Made by a program: the position numbers and the translations under genes
NCBI GenBank assembly: GCA_020832705.1
Contig: JAFIEE010000011.1
Coordinates: 1-37,357 of the forward strand
DNA from: Paracoccaceae bacterium
GTDB taxonomy: Bacteria; Pseudomonadota; Alphaproteobacteria; Rhodobacterales; Rhodobacteraceae
Direction: 5' to 3'
DNA length: 37,357 bases
Shown: in pieces, positions 8,286-16,563 of the stretch
How the letters are laid out: each line of letters starts with the position of its first letter
Position numbering within the stretch: position 1 is the first letter of the stretch
The notes under the pieces: model-generated
Seen by the model: only the letters and a program-made list of their open reading frames with translations
What the model was told of the DNA's origin: nothing
Database searches by the model: none

Positions 8286-9889
8286 ACAACCCCGTCCTTG
8301 AAGTCCGCGACCTGTCGGTGACCTTCATGCAGGAAGGGCACGCGGTGCGCGCGGTGCGCGACGTGTCGTTCGCCGTGCAGCGCGGCGAAACCGTGGCGCT
8401 GGTGGGCGAGTCGGGGTCCGGCAAATCGGTCAGCGCGCTGGCCTCGGTCGGGCTGTTGCCGGATGCGGCGCAGGTCGAAGGGTCGGTGCGCTATCAGGGC
8501 CAGGAAATGGTCGGCGCGCCGGAACGCCGGTTGCGCCAGATCAGGGGCAACGACATCAGCTTCATCTTCCAGGAGCCGATGACCAGCCTCAACCCCTTGC
8601 ACACCATCGAAAAGCAGTTGGGCGAGAGCCTGGCCCTGCATCAGGGCCTGACGGGCGCGCAGGCGCGGGCGCGGGTTCTGGAACTGCTGGACAAGGTCGG
8701 TATTCGCGATGCGGAAACCCGGCTGGGCGCCTATCCGCACCAGCTTTCGGGCGGGCAGCGCCAGCGGGTGATGATCGCCATGGCGCTGGCCAACGGGCCG
8801 GAACTGCTGGTCGCCGATGAGCCCACCACGGCGCTGGATGTGACCATTCAGGCGCAAATTCTGGAACTGCTGGTGGACCTGAAGCGCGCCGAGGGCATGA
8901 GCCTGCTGTTCATCACCCATGATCTGAACATCGTGCGCAAGTTTGCCGACCGGGTCTGCGTGATGCAGATGGGCGAGATCGTGGAGCAGGGACCAACGGC
9001 CGAGGTCTTCGACGACCCGCAACACCCCTACACCCGCAAGCTGCTGGCGGCGGAAGCCGCGGGCCACCCGCTGCCGGTGCCCGAGGGCGCCCCCGAGGTG
9101 CTGCGCACCGATGCGCTGCGGGTCTGGTTTCCCATCCAGCGGGGGTTCCTGCGCCGGACCGTGGGCCATGTGAAGGCGGTGAACGCGGCCACACTCAGCC
9201 TGCGCGCGGGCGAAACGCTGGGCGTGGTGGGCGAATCCGGGTCCGGCAAGACCACGCTGGCGCTGGCGATCCTGCGGCTGGTGTCCTCGGACGGGCCGAT
9301 CGTGTTTCAGGGCGGCGACATCCAGGGCAAGAAGTTCAAGCAGTTGCGCAGCCTGCGCAAGGATCTCCAGATCGTGTTCCAGGACCCGTTCGGAAGCCTG
9401 AGCCCGCGCATGACGGTCGAGGAGATCATCGCCGAGGGGTTGGGCGTGCATGGTGTGCCGAAGGGGCGCACCGCGCGCGATCTGGTAGCGCAGATCATGA
9501 CCGAGGTGGGGCTGGACCCCGCCACCATGGCGCGCTACCCGCACGAGTTTTCCGGCGGGCAGCGTCAGCGCATCGCCATTGCCCGCGCCATGATCCTGCG
9601 GCCGAAACTGGTGGTGCTGGACGAGCCGACTTCGGCGCTGGACATGACCGTGCAGGTGCAGATCGTGGAACTGCTGCGCGAATTGCAGCGCCGCCACGGG
9701 CTGGCCTATCTGTTCATCAGCCACGACCTGCGCGTGGTGCGCGCCCTGTCGCACAAGATCATCGTGATGAAACAGGGCGATGTGGTCGAGGCCGGCCCGG
9801 CGGCACAGGTGTTCGATGCGCCGCAGTCGGAATATACCCGCCAGTTGATGGCCGCGGCCTTCGACATCGCCACCCGTGGCGCCGCCTGA
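8282..9889 (+). CDS. yejF: Duplicated ABC ATPase, YejF type
   Basis: A 535-residue fusion of two nucleotide-binding domains that energises the YejBE channel. Domain 1: Walker A GESGSGKS at residues 42-49, signature [15 protein letters not shown], Walker [13 protein letters not shown] and H-loop FITHDLN. Domain 2: [11 protein letters not shown], signature [27 protein letters not shown] and ISHDLRV. All catalytic residues are intact in both halves. It is the last gene of yejABEF and ends 18 bases from the convergent stop of the ArsR-family gene. No clear terminator lies in that short gap. Confidence 0.93.
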   Translation: MNNPVLEVRDLSVTFMQEGHAVRAVRDVSFAVQRGETVALVGESGSGKSVSALASVGLLPDAAQVEGSVRYQGQEMVGAPERRLRQIRGNDISFIFQEPMTSLNPLHTIEKQLGESLALHQGLTGAQARARVLELLDKVGIRDAETRLGAYPHQLSGGQRQRVMIAMALANGPELLVADEPTTALDVTIQAQILELLVDLKRAEGMSLLFITHDLNIVRKFADRVCVMQMGEIVEQGPTAEVFDDPQHPYTRKLLAAEAAGHPLPVPEGAPEVLRTDALRVWFPIQRGFLRRTVGHVKAVNAATLSLRAGETLGVVGESGSGKTTLALAILRLVSSDGPIVFQGGDIQGKKFKQLRSLRKDLQIVFQDPFGSLSPRMTVEEIIAEGLGVHGVPKGRTARDLVAQIMTEVGLDPATMARYPHEFSGGQRQRIAIARAMILRPKLVVLDEPTSALDMTVQVQIVELLRELQRRHGLAYLFISHDLRVVRALSHKIIVMKQGDVVEAGPAAQVFDAPQSEYTRQLMAAAFDIATRGAA

Positions 9890-9907
9890 GCCGGGGGCGC
9901 GCGCGGT

Positions 9908-10312
9908 TCAGCGCGGCGCTCGGCCCTGGACGCGGGCGAAACGCGCCGCTTCGCCCAATGGACGCCGCGGGGCGGGGGGCATGGCCGGGGCGGCGACCGT
10001 GGGTTCCCTTGTGGTGCCGATGCCAAGCGCCGCGAGCACGGCGCGTATGCGGGTATCGGCCAGCGCATAGTGGATGCGCCGCGATTCGCGGCGGGTTTGC
10101 AGGAAGCCGGCGTCGCGCAACTGGGCAAGCTGCTGTGACAGGGCCGGTTGGCGGATGCCGAGCACCGCACCGATTTCGGCGACCGGGCATTCCCTCTCGG
10201 CCAGAAGGCACAGGATCGACAGTCGGCTGGCATTGCCCATCACGCGCAGCAGCGCGGCCATGGCCTCGGGGTCGCGTCGGAGTGCCGCCAACGGGTCAGA
10301 GTCGGCGGTCAT
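9908..10312 (-). CDS. ArsR/SmtB-family regulator, candidate sox regulator
   Basis: A 134-residue winged-helix protein. The recognition helix is at about residues 54-69 (RQPALSQQLAQLRDAG), followed by the wing TRRESRRIHYALAD. Overall it resembles the sulfur-responsive BigR/SqrR/SoxR branch of ArsR proteins. Cysteines are at 35 and 42 only; the second conserved Cys near the C-terminal dimer helix of SqrR/BigR, used for (poly)sulfide sensing, is absent. The C-terminal 30 residues are Pro/Arg-rich and probably disordered. Its ATG overlaps the stop of the peroxiredoxin gene (ATGA), so both come from one transcript divergent from soxY. Sox control is inferred from position and family. Confidence 0.85.
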   Translation of the reverse strand: MTADSDPLAALRRDPEAMAALLRVMGNASRLSILCLLAERECPVAEIGAVLGIRQPALSQQLAQLRDAGFLQTRRESRRIHYALADTRIRAVLAALGIGTTREPTVAAPAMPPAPRRPLGEAARFARVQGRAPR

Positions 10313-10950
10313 GACGGTCGCACGCTCAGATACCAGGGCGTCTTGCCATCGGGGCGGGCAAGGGCCTCGTCCATGGTTGTCGCGCCAAGCTCCAGCATCG
10401 GCTCGCCCGGGCGCCAGTCGGCAGGCGCCGACGCCTGCACGCGATCGGCCGCCTGCAACGCCGCGACCACCCGCAGCAGCTCGTCGACCGACCGGCCCAC
10501 GGTCATCGGATACCAGATCATCGCCCGCACCATGCCGTCGGGGTCGATCACGAAGGTTGCGCGCACGGTGGCCGATGAGTCCGCCGCCGGATCAAGCATG
10601 CCATAGGCCCGGGCAATCGCCATCGACGGGTCCTCGACCACCGGAAAGGGAATGCTGAGGTCAAGGCGGGTCTCGATGTCGCGCAGCCAGGCGATGTGGC
10701 TGTAAAGGCTGTCCACGGACAGCGCGAGCAGCGCACAGCCAATCGCATCGAAGCGCGGTGCGGCGCGCGCGATGGCCACGAATTCCGAGGTGCAGACCGG
10801 GGTGAAATCGGCCGGATGGGCAAAGAACAGCAACCACCGACCGCGGTAATCCGACAGCCGTATCGGCCCGGCGGTGCTGCGCGCCTCGAAATCCGGTGCC
10901 GGCTCGTTCAGCCGAACGGCAGGCGCCGAATCACCATCATCACTCTGCAT
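10309..10950 (-). CDS. Prx6-like peroxiredoxin
   Basis: A 213-residue thiol peroxidase. The peroxidatic motif P-A-D-F-T-P-V-C is at residues 46-53, with Cys53 catalytic; the following DSLYSHIAWLRDIE segment is typical of the Prx6/1-Cys group. One other Cys (72) lies in the core and none in the C-terminal domain, consistent with a 1-Cys mechanism that needs an external thiol. There is no signal peptide, so it is cytoplasmic. A GGAG lies five bases before the ATG. It is co-transcribed with the ArsR-family gene and divergent from soxY, in the place where other sox clusters keep thioredoxin-like soxS/soxW. A role against peroxide or persulfide stress during sulfur oxidation is inference. Confidence 0.9.
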   Translation of the reverse strand: MQSDDGDSAPAVRLNEPAPDFEARSTAGPIRLSDYRGRWLLFFAHPADFTPVCTSEFVAIARAAPRFDAIGCALLALSVDSLYSHIAWLRDIETRLDLSIPFPVVEDPSMAIARAYGMLDPAADSSATVRATFVIDPDGMVRAMIWYPMTVGRSVDELLRVVAALQAADRVQASAPADWRPGEPMLELGATTMDEALARPDGKTPWYLSVRPS

Positions 10951-11302
10951 GTGTGCTCCGTCGGAAAGGGTGCGCCGGACCGGCCAACTGCCGGACCAGG
11001 CTACGCTATCACAGTTTCGCCAATATGCAACTATTGCTCTTGCTGCGTCCGGAAACGTGGTGGCACAGGCGTCGCCGCGCGTCGTTTGGTTCCATAAATA
11101 AATATCAAAAACAGGTATTTACGATTTTTCAGATGCGGGTCCGGGCTGCGCTCGCCGGTGGCGGTGGGCGCAAAAAGCCGGGGTCAGGCGAAATAATATT
11201 CTTGCGGAATATATGAAAGTGTCGCAGTGTCCGGAGGCAGAATGTCGCAGCGACCCGCGACATCCCGTCTGGAGGAGGCGGGTTGCACGAAGGGAGGAAT
11301 AC
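10951..11302. promoter_or_regulatory. Divergent control region between peroxiredoxin/arsR and soxY
   Basis: This 352-bp region has no gene and includes an A+T-rich island (about 11090-11215) unlike its surroundings. Three inverted repeats stand out: CAATA-N6-TATTG at 11021-11036, AAATATC-N7-GGTATTT (one mismatch) at 11100-11120, and ATATTC-N5-GAATAT at 11196-11212. Such A/T palindromes are typical ArsR-family operators. The last lies about 90 bases before soxY and the first about 70 bases before the peroxiredoxin gene. There is no soxX or CxxCH-coding stretch here. Confidence 0.6.
11196..11212. promoter_or_regulatory. Candidate ArsR-type operator upstream of soxY
   Basis: A perfect inverted repeat ATATTC-TTGCG-GAATAT. 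The ATTC/GAAT half-sites resemble those reported for SqrR-type sulfide regulators, although the spacer here is five rather than eight bases. Repressor binding by the adjacent ArsR-family protein is inferred. Confidence 0.45.
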
Positions 11303-11725
11303 ATGAACATATCCCGCAGACATGTGCTTGCCGTGGGTTCGGCAGGGCTTGCGGTGACGCTGTTGCCGATGCCTGCGCAGGCGGCGGTTGATGCCGGCGA
11401 ACTGATTGCACGGTTTACCGGCGGGGCCGCCCCGGTGGACGGGCCGCTGACCATCACCGCACCGCAGATCGCCGAAAACGGCAATGCCGTCGGGGTCGAG
11501 GTGGCCTGCCCGGGCGCGAAGTCGATCCGCATCCTGGCCCCCGCCAACCCCAACCCCGAGGTCTGCACCGTGCATTTCGGCCCGCGCGCCGGAAGTCACA
11601 TGCTCTCCACCCGCATCCGCATGGCCGAGACCATGGACGTGATCGCGCTGGCGGAAATGGAAGACGGCAGCTTCGTGCAGGCCAGCGCCCGCGTGCGGGT
11701 GACCATCGGCGGCTGCGGCGGCTGA
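11303..11725 (+). CDS. soxY: Sulfur-carrier subunit SoxY
   Basis: A 140-residue periplasmic protein. Residues 1-27 form a Tat signal (SRRHVLAV... ending PMPAQA). The conserved C-terminal swinging-arm motif GGCGG occupies the last five residues; its Cys carries the covalent sulfur intermediates of the Sox cycle. Two further Cys lie in VACPG and PEVCT. SoxY heterodimerises with SoxZ, encoded 15 bases downstream. The ATG at 11303 is chosen because AGGGAGGA precedes it and the Tat motif begins three residues in; the frame is open 90 bases further upstream but has no better start. It is the first gene of the operon, where soxX would normally stand. Confidence 0.97.
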   Translation: MNISRRHVLAVGSAGLAVTLLPMPAQAAVDAGELIARFTGGAAPVDGPLTITAPQIAENGNAVGVEVACPGAKSIRILAPANPNPEVCTVHFGPRAGSHMLSTRIRMAETMDVIALAEMEDGSFVQASARVRVTIGGCGG

Positions 11726-11740
11726 GGAAGGGAGGAACCC

Positions 11741-12073
11741 ATGGATACAATCGACGCCCGCCCCCGTGTGCGCGTGCCCCGGACCGCTTCGCCCGGTGAG
11801 GTCGTGCAGATCAGGACGCTTGCCAACCATCCGATGGAGAACGGCGAACGCATTGATGCCGATGGCAATCGCGTGCCGCGCCACATCATCCACCGCTTCG
11901 TCTGCACCTTCAACGACGAGACGGTGATCGAGATGGACATCGAGCCGAGCCTGGCCGCCAACCCGTTCATCGAGTTCGAGGCCGAGGTGCCCGAAAGCGG
12001 CACATTCCATTTTGCCTGGCACGATGACAACGGCGATATCTACGAGGCGACAGCGGATATCGAGGTCGCCTGA
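11741..12073 (+). CDS. soxZ: SoxZ, partner of the SoxY sulfur carrier
   Basis: A 110-residue Ig-like protein. The start PRVRVPRTASPGEVVQIRTL, the NHPMENG turn and the C-terminal FHFAWHDDNGDIY are standard SoxZ signatures. It has no signal peptide, as expected, because it is exported through the Tat system as a complex with SoxY. It forms the scaffold that presents the SoxY Cys arm to the other Sox enzymes. AGGGAGGAA precedes the ATG. It is followed by a 107-bp gap and soxB instead of the usual soxA. Confidence 0.96.
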   Translation: MDTIDARPRVRVPRTASPGEVVQIRTLANHPMENGERIDADGNRVPRHIIHRFVCTFNDETVIEMDIEPSLAANPFIEFEAEVPESGTFHFAWHDDNGDIYEATADIEVA

Positions 12074-12108
12074 CCGCGCGCGCCCCGCGCTTTCGCAAAA
12101 TCCGGTTT

Positions 12109-12138
12109 CCGGCCTGACGCGGTGTCTGCCGCGGCCGG
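12109..12138 (+). other. Stem-loop in the soxZ-soxB gap
   Basis: CGCGG (12118-12122) pairs with CCGCG (12129-12133), and CCGGC (12109-12113) with GCCGG (12134-12138), with a four-base CTGA bulge. It occupies the spot where soxA lies in complete sox operons. It has no T tract, so it could be a processing or stabilising structure, or a deletion scar. Confidence 0.4.
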
Positions 12139-12180
12139 TGCCGCATGTCCATCCGCCTGCCCTGACATGACGGAGTTCCG

Positions 12181-13872
12181 ATGATCTCGCGCCGCCATTT
12201 CCTGCAAGCCAGCCTTGCCGCGTCCGCGCTGCTGGGTCCCGCCGCGTCCGGCCAGTGGGGGCGGCTGGCGGCGCAGCAGCGGCTGAGTCAGGGCGACCTG
12301 CTGGATTTCGACACCTTCGGCAATATCACCCTGATCCACCTGACCGACCTGCACGCGCAGACGCAGCCGATCTGGTTCCGCGAAGCCTCGGTCAAGCTGG
12401 GCGCGGGGGCGGCGCGCGGTCAGCCGCCGCATCTGGTGGGAGCGGATTTCCTGGACCATTACGGGCTGGAACACACCAGCGCCATGGCCCATGCGCTGAC
12501 GCATCTGGAGTTCGAGGCGCTGGGGCAGGCGTATGGCCGCATGGGCGGGCTGGACCGGATCGCCACCGTGGTCAATGCCATCCGCGCCGACCGCGCGGAC
12601 GCGCTGCTGCTGGACGGGGGCGATACCTGGCACGGCTCATTGCCTGCGCTGCGCACCGGGGGGCAGGACATGGTCACCCTGATGAACGCGCTGGGCGTGG
12701 ATGCCATGACCGCGCATTGGGAATTCACCCTGGGCGCCGAGCGGGTGGATGAAATCGTCTCCGGGCTGCCTTTCGCCTTTCTGGGGCAGAACATCTTTGA
12801 CACCGACTGGAACGAGCCGGTTTACGAACCTTACAAGCTGTTCGAACGCGGCGGCGCGCTGGTCGCGGTGATCGGACAGGCGTTCCCCTATACCCCGATT
12901 GCCAACCCGGCGTGGATGTTCCCGGACCTGAGCTTCGGCATCCGCGAGGAGCGGATGCAGGCGATGGTGAACGAGGTGCGCGGACAGGGCGCCGATCTGG
13001 TGGTGGTGCTGTCGCACAACGGGTTCGATGTGGACCGCCAGATGGCCGCCCGCGTGCAGGGAATCGACGTGATCCTGACCGGCCACACCCATGACGCGCT
13101 GCCCGAACCGCTGCTGGTGGGGGAGACGCTGCTCATTGCCTCGGGGTCGAACGGCAAGTTCGTCACCCGGCTGGATCTGGATGTGCAGGGCGGGCGGATG
13201 ACGGGCTTCCGCCACCGGCTGATCCCGGTCTTTGCCGATGCCATCGCCCCGGACCCGGAGATGGCCGCGCTGGTGGCCGCGGAACGCGCGCCCTTCGCCG
13301 AGGAACTGGCCGAGGTGCTGGGCCATACCGACAGCCTGCTGTATCGGCGCGGCAACTTCAACGGCACCTGGGATGACCTGATCTGCACCGCGCTGATGGA
13401 GGAGCGCGACGCCGAGATCGCGCTTTCGCCCGGCGTGCGCTGGGGGCCGTCGCTGATGCCGGGCGATCCGATCACCCGCGAGGATGTCTTCAACGTCACC
13501 GCCATGACCTATGGCGCCGCCTACCGGCGCGAAATGACGGGGGCCGAGATTCACGGCGCGATGGAGGATATCGCCGAGAATCTGTTCCACCCAGACCCGT
13601 ATTTCCAGCAGGGCGGGGACATGGTGCGCGTGGGCGGCCTGGGCTACCGGATCGCCGTGGACAAACCCATGGGCGAACGCATCACCGACCTGACCCATCT
13701 GGCGACCGGCGCGCCGCTGGACATGGGGCGTGCCTATACGGTCGCGGGCTGGGCCAGCGTCACGCAAGACACCGAAGGCCCGCAGATCTGGGACGTGGTG
13801 AGCGATCATATCCGCAAACAGGGCCGGGTGCATGTGCCCGAGAACAAGACCATCGAGGTTGTGACCGGCTGA
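12181..13872 (+). CDS. soxB: SoxB thiosulfohydrolase
   Basis: A 563-residue periplasmic dimanganese hydrolase that removes the terminal sulfone of SoxY-bound S-sulfonate as sulfate. It has a Tat signal (SRRHFLQAS, residues 3-11). Metal and active-site motifs of the calcineurin/5'-nucleotidase fold are intact: TDLHAQ at 55-60, DGGDTWHGS at 145-153, HWEF at 179-182 (replacing the GNHEF of nucleotidases), LSHNGFD and TGHTHD. The C-terminal nucleotidase-like domain contains FNGTWDDLICTAL. GGAG lies five bases before the ATG. Length matches the family (about 560). Confidence 0.97.
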   Translation: MISRRHFLQASLAASALLGPAASGQWGRLAAQQRLSQGDLLDFDTFGNITLIHLTDLHAQTQPIWFREASVKLGAGAARGQPPHLVGADFLDHYGLEHTSAMAHALTHLEFEALGQAYGRMGGLDRIATVVNAIRADRADALLLDGGDTWHGSLPALRTGGQDMVTLMNALGVDAMTAHWEFTLGAERVDEIVSGLPFAFLGQNIFDTDWNEPVYEPYKLFERGGALVAVIGQAFPYTPIANPAWMFPDLSFGIREERMQAMVNEVRGQGADLVVVLSHNGFDVDRQMAARVQGIDVILTGHTHDALPEPLLVGETLLIASGSNGKFVTRLDLDVQGGRMTGFRHRLIPVFADAIAPDPEMAALVAAERAPFAEELAEVLGHTDSLLYRRGNFNGTWDDLICTALMEERDAEIALSPGVRWGPSLMPGDPITREDVFNVTAMTYGAAYRREMTGAEIHGAMEDIAENLFHPDPYFQQGGDMVRVGGLGYRIAVDKPMGERITDLTHLATGAPLDMGRAYTVAGWASVTQDTEGPQIWDVVSDHIRKQGRVHVPENKTIEVVTG

Positions 13873-13915
13873 CGCGCGCGGCGCGGCGCCGGTGGAAGGG
13901 GAGGAGACAGCGACA

Positions 13916-15205
13916 ATGACGAAACCGGGCGACAAGGCGGGCGACGGCACGGGCGGCACCAGCCGACGCGGCTTTCTGGGGGGCGCCGGGCTGGCCGGGG
14001 CGGGGCTGATCGCGGGCATGGTGCCCGCCCGCGCCGCAAGCCCCGATCCGATGATCACCGAGGTGCAGCCCTGGGCGCAGTTCCTCGGCCCCGGCGTGGA
14101 TGATGCCCCCTATGGCAAGCCGTCCCCGCACGAGGCGCATGTGATCCGGCGCAACGTGGAGTGGCTGACCGCCGACACCGCCAGTTCGGTCAACTTCACC
14201 CCGATTCACGAACTTGACGGCATCATCACCCCCAACGGCATCTGCTTCGAGCGCCACCACGCGGGCGTCGCCGATATCGCGCCGCAGGATTACCGGCTGA
14301 TGATCAACGGGCTGGTGGACCGCGAAATGGTCTTTACCCTGCAGGACCTGCTGCGCTTTCCGCGCGAAAACCGCATCTATTTCCTGGAATGCGCGGCCAA
14401 CACCGGCATGGAATGGCGCGGCGCGCAGCTCAACGGCGCGCAGTTCACCCACGGGATGATCCACAACTGCATGTATACCGGCGTGCCCCTGCGCACGCTG
14501 CTGGAACACGCGGGCGTGCAGCCGAACGGCACATGGCTGCTGGCCGAAGGGGCGGATGCATCGGCCATGTCGCGCTCGATTCCGATGGAAAAGGCGCTCG
14601 ACGACTGCATGGTCGCCTTCAGGATGAACGGCGAGGCCCTGCGCCCCGAACAGGGCTATCCGGTGCGGCTGGTGGTGCCGGGCTGGGAAGGCAACATGTG
14701 GGTCAAGTGGCTGCGCCGGATCGAGGTTGGCGATGCGCCCTGGCACCACCGCGAGGAAACCTCGAAATACACCGACCTTCTGGCCGATGGCCGCGCACGG
14801 CGCTTCACCTGGGAGATGCACGCCAAATCGGTCATCACCAGCCCCAGCCCGCAGGCGCCGATCTATCACGGGCGCGGCCCCACGGTCATCACCGGGCTTG
14901 CCTGGTCCGGGGTGGGGACGATCGACCGGGTGGATGTATCGCTTGATGGCGGGCGCAACTGGCACCATGCGCGGATCGACGGGCCCAGCCTCGATAAGTC
15001 GCTGCACCGGTTCTATTACGAATTCGACTGGGACGGCAGCCCGCTGCTGATCCAGTCCCGCGCCATGGACAGCGCCGGGTATGTCCAGCCGACCAAGGAC
15101 GCGCTGCGCGAGTTCCGGGGCACGGCCTCGATCTATCACATGAACGGGATCCAGACATGGCAGGTCCATTCCAGCGGGGAGGTGGAAAATGTCGAGGTTG
15201 CTTGA
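13916..15205 (+). CDS. soxC: Sulfane dehydrogenase molybdopterin subunit SoxC
   Basis: A 429-residue sulfite-oxidase-family molybdoprotein. It has a Tat signal with SRRGFLGG at residues 16-23. The Mo-ligand Cys is Cys159 in YFLECAANTGMEWRG. The dimerisation domain follows (from about residue 300, with WSGVGTIDRVDVSLDGG). With SoxD it oxidises the outer sulfur on SoxY, giving six electrons per thiosulfate. Its presence predicts complete oxidation without sulfur globules. The ATG at 13916 follows GGGGAGGAG; an in-frame GTG eight codons earlier is less suitable. The 3' end overlaps soxD by 17 bases. Confidence 0.96.
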   Translation: MTKPGDKAGDGTGGTSRRGFLGGAGLAGAGLIAGMVPARAASPDPMITEVQPWAQFLGPGVDDAPYGKPSPHEAHVIRRNVEWLTADTASSVNFTPIHELDGIITPNGICFERHHAGVADIAPQDYRLMINGLVDREMVFTLQDLLRFPRENRIYFLECAANTGMEWRGAQLNGAQFTHGMIHNCMYTGVPLRTLLEHAGVQPNGTWLLAEGADASAMSRSIPMEKALDDCMVAFRMNGEALRPEQGYPVRLVVPGWEGNMWVKWLRRIEVGDAPWHHREETSKYTDLLADGRARRFTWEMHAKSVITSPSPQAPIYHGRGPTVITGLAWSGVGTIDRVDVSLDGGRNWHHARIDGPSLDKSLHRFYYEFDWDGSPLLIQSRAMDSAGYVQPTKDALREFRGTASIYHMNGIQTWQVHSSGEVENVEVA

Positions 15206-16271
15206 GGCAAGCGCGCTGGCGCTGGTGATCGGCGCGCCCGCGCTGGCGCATGCCGACACGCTGGGGCGCCTGGCCCTGCCCGAGGAGGTCGCCGCCTGGG
15301 ACATCGACATCCGCCCCGATGGCGCGGGCCTGCCCGAAGGGCGGGGCGATGTCTGGACGGGCGAGGAACTGTATGAACTTCAATGCGCCCATTGCCACGG
15401 CACCTTCGGCGAAGGGATCGGTGCCTGGCCGGTGGTGGCGGGCGGTTTCGGCACGCTGACGCATGAACACCCGGAAAAGACCATCGGCTCCTACTGGCCG
15501 TATCTGTCGACCGTGTTCGACTATGTCTATCGCGCCATGCCCTATGGTTTCGCGCAGTCGCTCGAACCGGACGAGGTCTATGCGATCACCGCATATCTGC
15601 TCTATCTCAACGATCTGGTGGAGGACGATTTCGAACTCAGCGCCGAGAATTTCACCGAAATCCGCCTGCCCAATGAAGACGGGTTCTACATGGATGACCG
15701 GGTGGAAACCGAATGGCCGACCTTCACGCAGGAACCGTGCATGACCGACTGCGGTGACGCAGTCGCGGTCTCCATGCGCGCCGCCGTGCTGGAGGTCACG
15801 CCCGATGATCCGCTGACCGATGCGCGGCACGCGCAGTATCTGGCCATGGCCGCCGCTTCGGGGGGTGATGCCGGCGATGCCGGACCGCCTGCCGCCGCCG
15901 AGGAAGCCGCGGCGCCCGAGGAAGAGGAAGAGGCCGCCGCAGGCTACACCCCCGAACAGGTGGCCGGGGGCGAGGCGGCGTGGCGCCAGTGCCGCACCTG
16001 CCACAATGTCGGCGATGGCGCGCGGCACGCGGTCGGCCCGCATCTGAACGGTGTCTATGGCGCCCCGGTGGGTGCGCAGGAGGGTTTTCGCTATTCACCG
16101 GTCCTGACCGAGGCCGGAGCGGACGGCATGGTCTGGGACAACGCCACGCTGGATGCCTTCCTCGAAAACCCGCGGGCGCATCTGCCGCGCAACCGGATGT
16201 CCTTCAACGGCGTGCGTGACGCGGACGAACGGCAGGGGCTCATCGCCTATATCGCGAGCTTTGGCGAGTGA
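15189..16271 (+). CDS. soxD: Diheme cytochrome SoxD of sulfane dehydrogenase
   Basis: A 360-residue periplasmic cytochrome c, the electron acceptor subunit for SoxC. A Sec signal peptide (residues 1-22, ...APALAHA) is followed by heme domain 1 with CAHCH at 66-70, then heme domain 2 with CRTCH at 268-272, GPHLNGVYG and a probable Met ligand in NRMSFNGV. The domains are joined by a very Ala/Glu-rich linker (about 225-255). The second domain strongly resembles CycM of this window. GGGGAGG within the end of soxC gives the ribosome site, indicating coupled translation. Confidence 0.95.
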   Translation: MSRLLEASALALVIGAPALAHADTLGRLALPEEVAAWDIDIRPDGAGLPEGRGDVWTGEELYELQCAHCHGTFGEGIGAWPVVAGGFGTLTHEHPEKTIGSYWPYLSTVFDYVYRAMPYGFAQSLEPDEVYAITAYLLYLNDLVEDDFELSAENFTEIRLPNEDGFYMDDRVETEWPTFTQEPCMTDCGDAVAVSMRAAVLEVTPDDPLTDARHAQYLAMAAASGGDAGDAGPPAAAEEAAAPEEEEEAAAGYTPEQVAGGEAAWRQCRTCHNVGDGARHAVGPHLNGVYGAPVGAQEGFRYSPVLTEAGADGMVWDNATLDAFLENPRAHLPRNRMSFNGVRDADERQGLIAYIASFGE

Positions 16272-16563
16272 TGGAGGCAGCCGCGATCCCTGCCGCCGGA
16301 GCCCGGCCGATCCCCTTGCCCGCGCTGCGCCGTGACCCTGCGGCGACCGGCGCAGGGCGGCGGCCACAGGGCCGCCGTTCCACCCAGGGCGCGCGCGGCA
16401 GAACGTTGGCAGCCGTGTCCCCGGCATGGGCCGAACCGCGTCCCTGTTGCACGTCCCCGACTTGCCAATCCCCTGCCCACGGCCCAGATTTCCCGCGTGC
16501 GCGCGGCGGTTTGCGGTGGTGCAGGGGGCAGGAATGGCCGCAGACAATCGACGGAGCACCCAC
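16272..16563 (+). other. soxD-soxE intergenic region with a GC-rich hairpin
   Basis: This 292-bp stretch within the operon has no convincing gene; the open frames here lack domain similarity. A perfect 8-bp stem CGGCGGCC/GGCCGCCG with loop ACAG lies at 16358-16377, followed by only TT. It could attenuate or stabilise the transcript between the soxYZBCD and soxEF parts, or the gap could carry a separate promoter for soxEF. No clear promoter was recognised. Confidence 0.5.
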
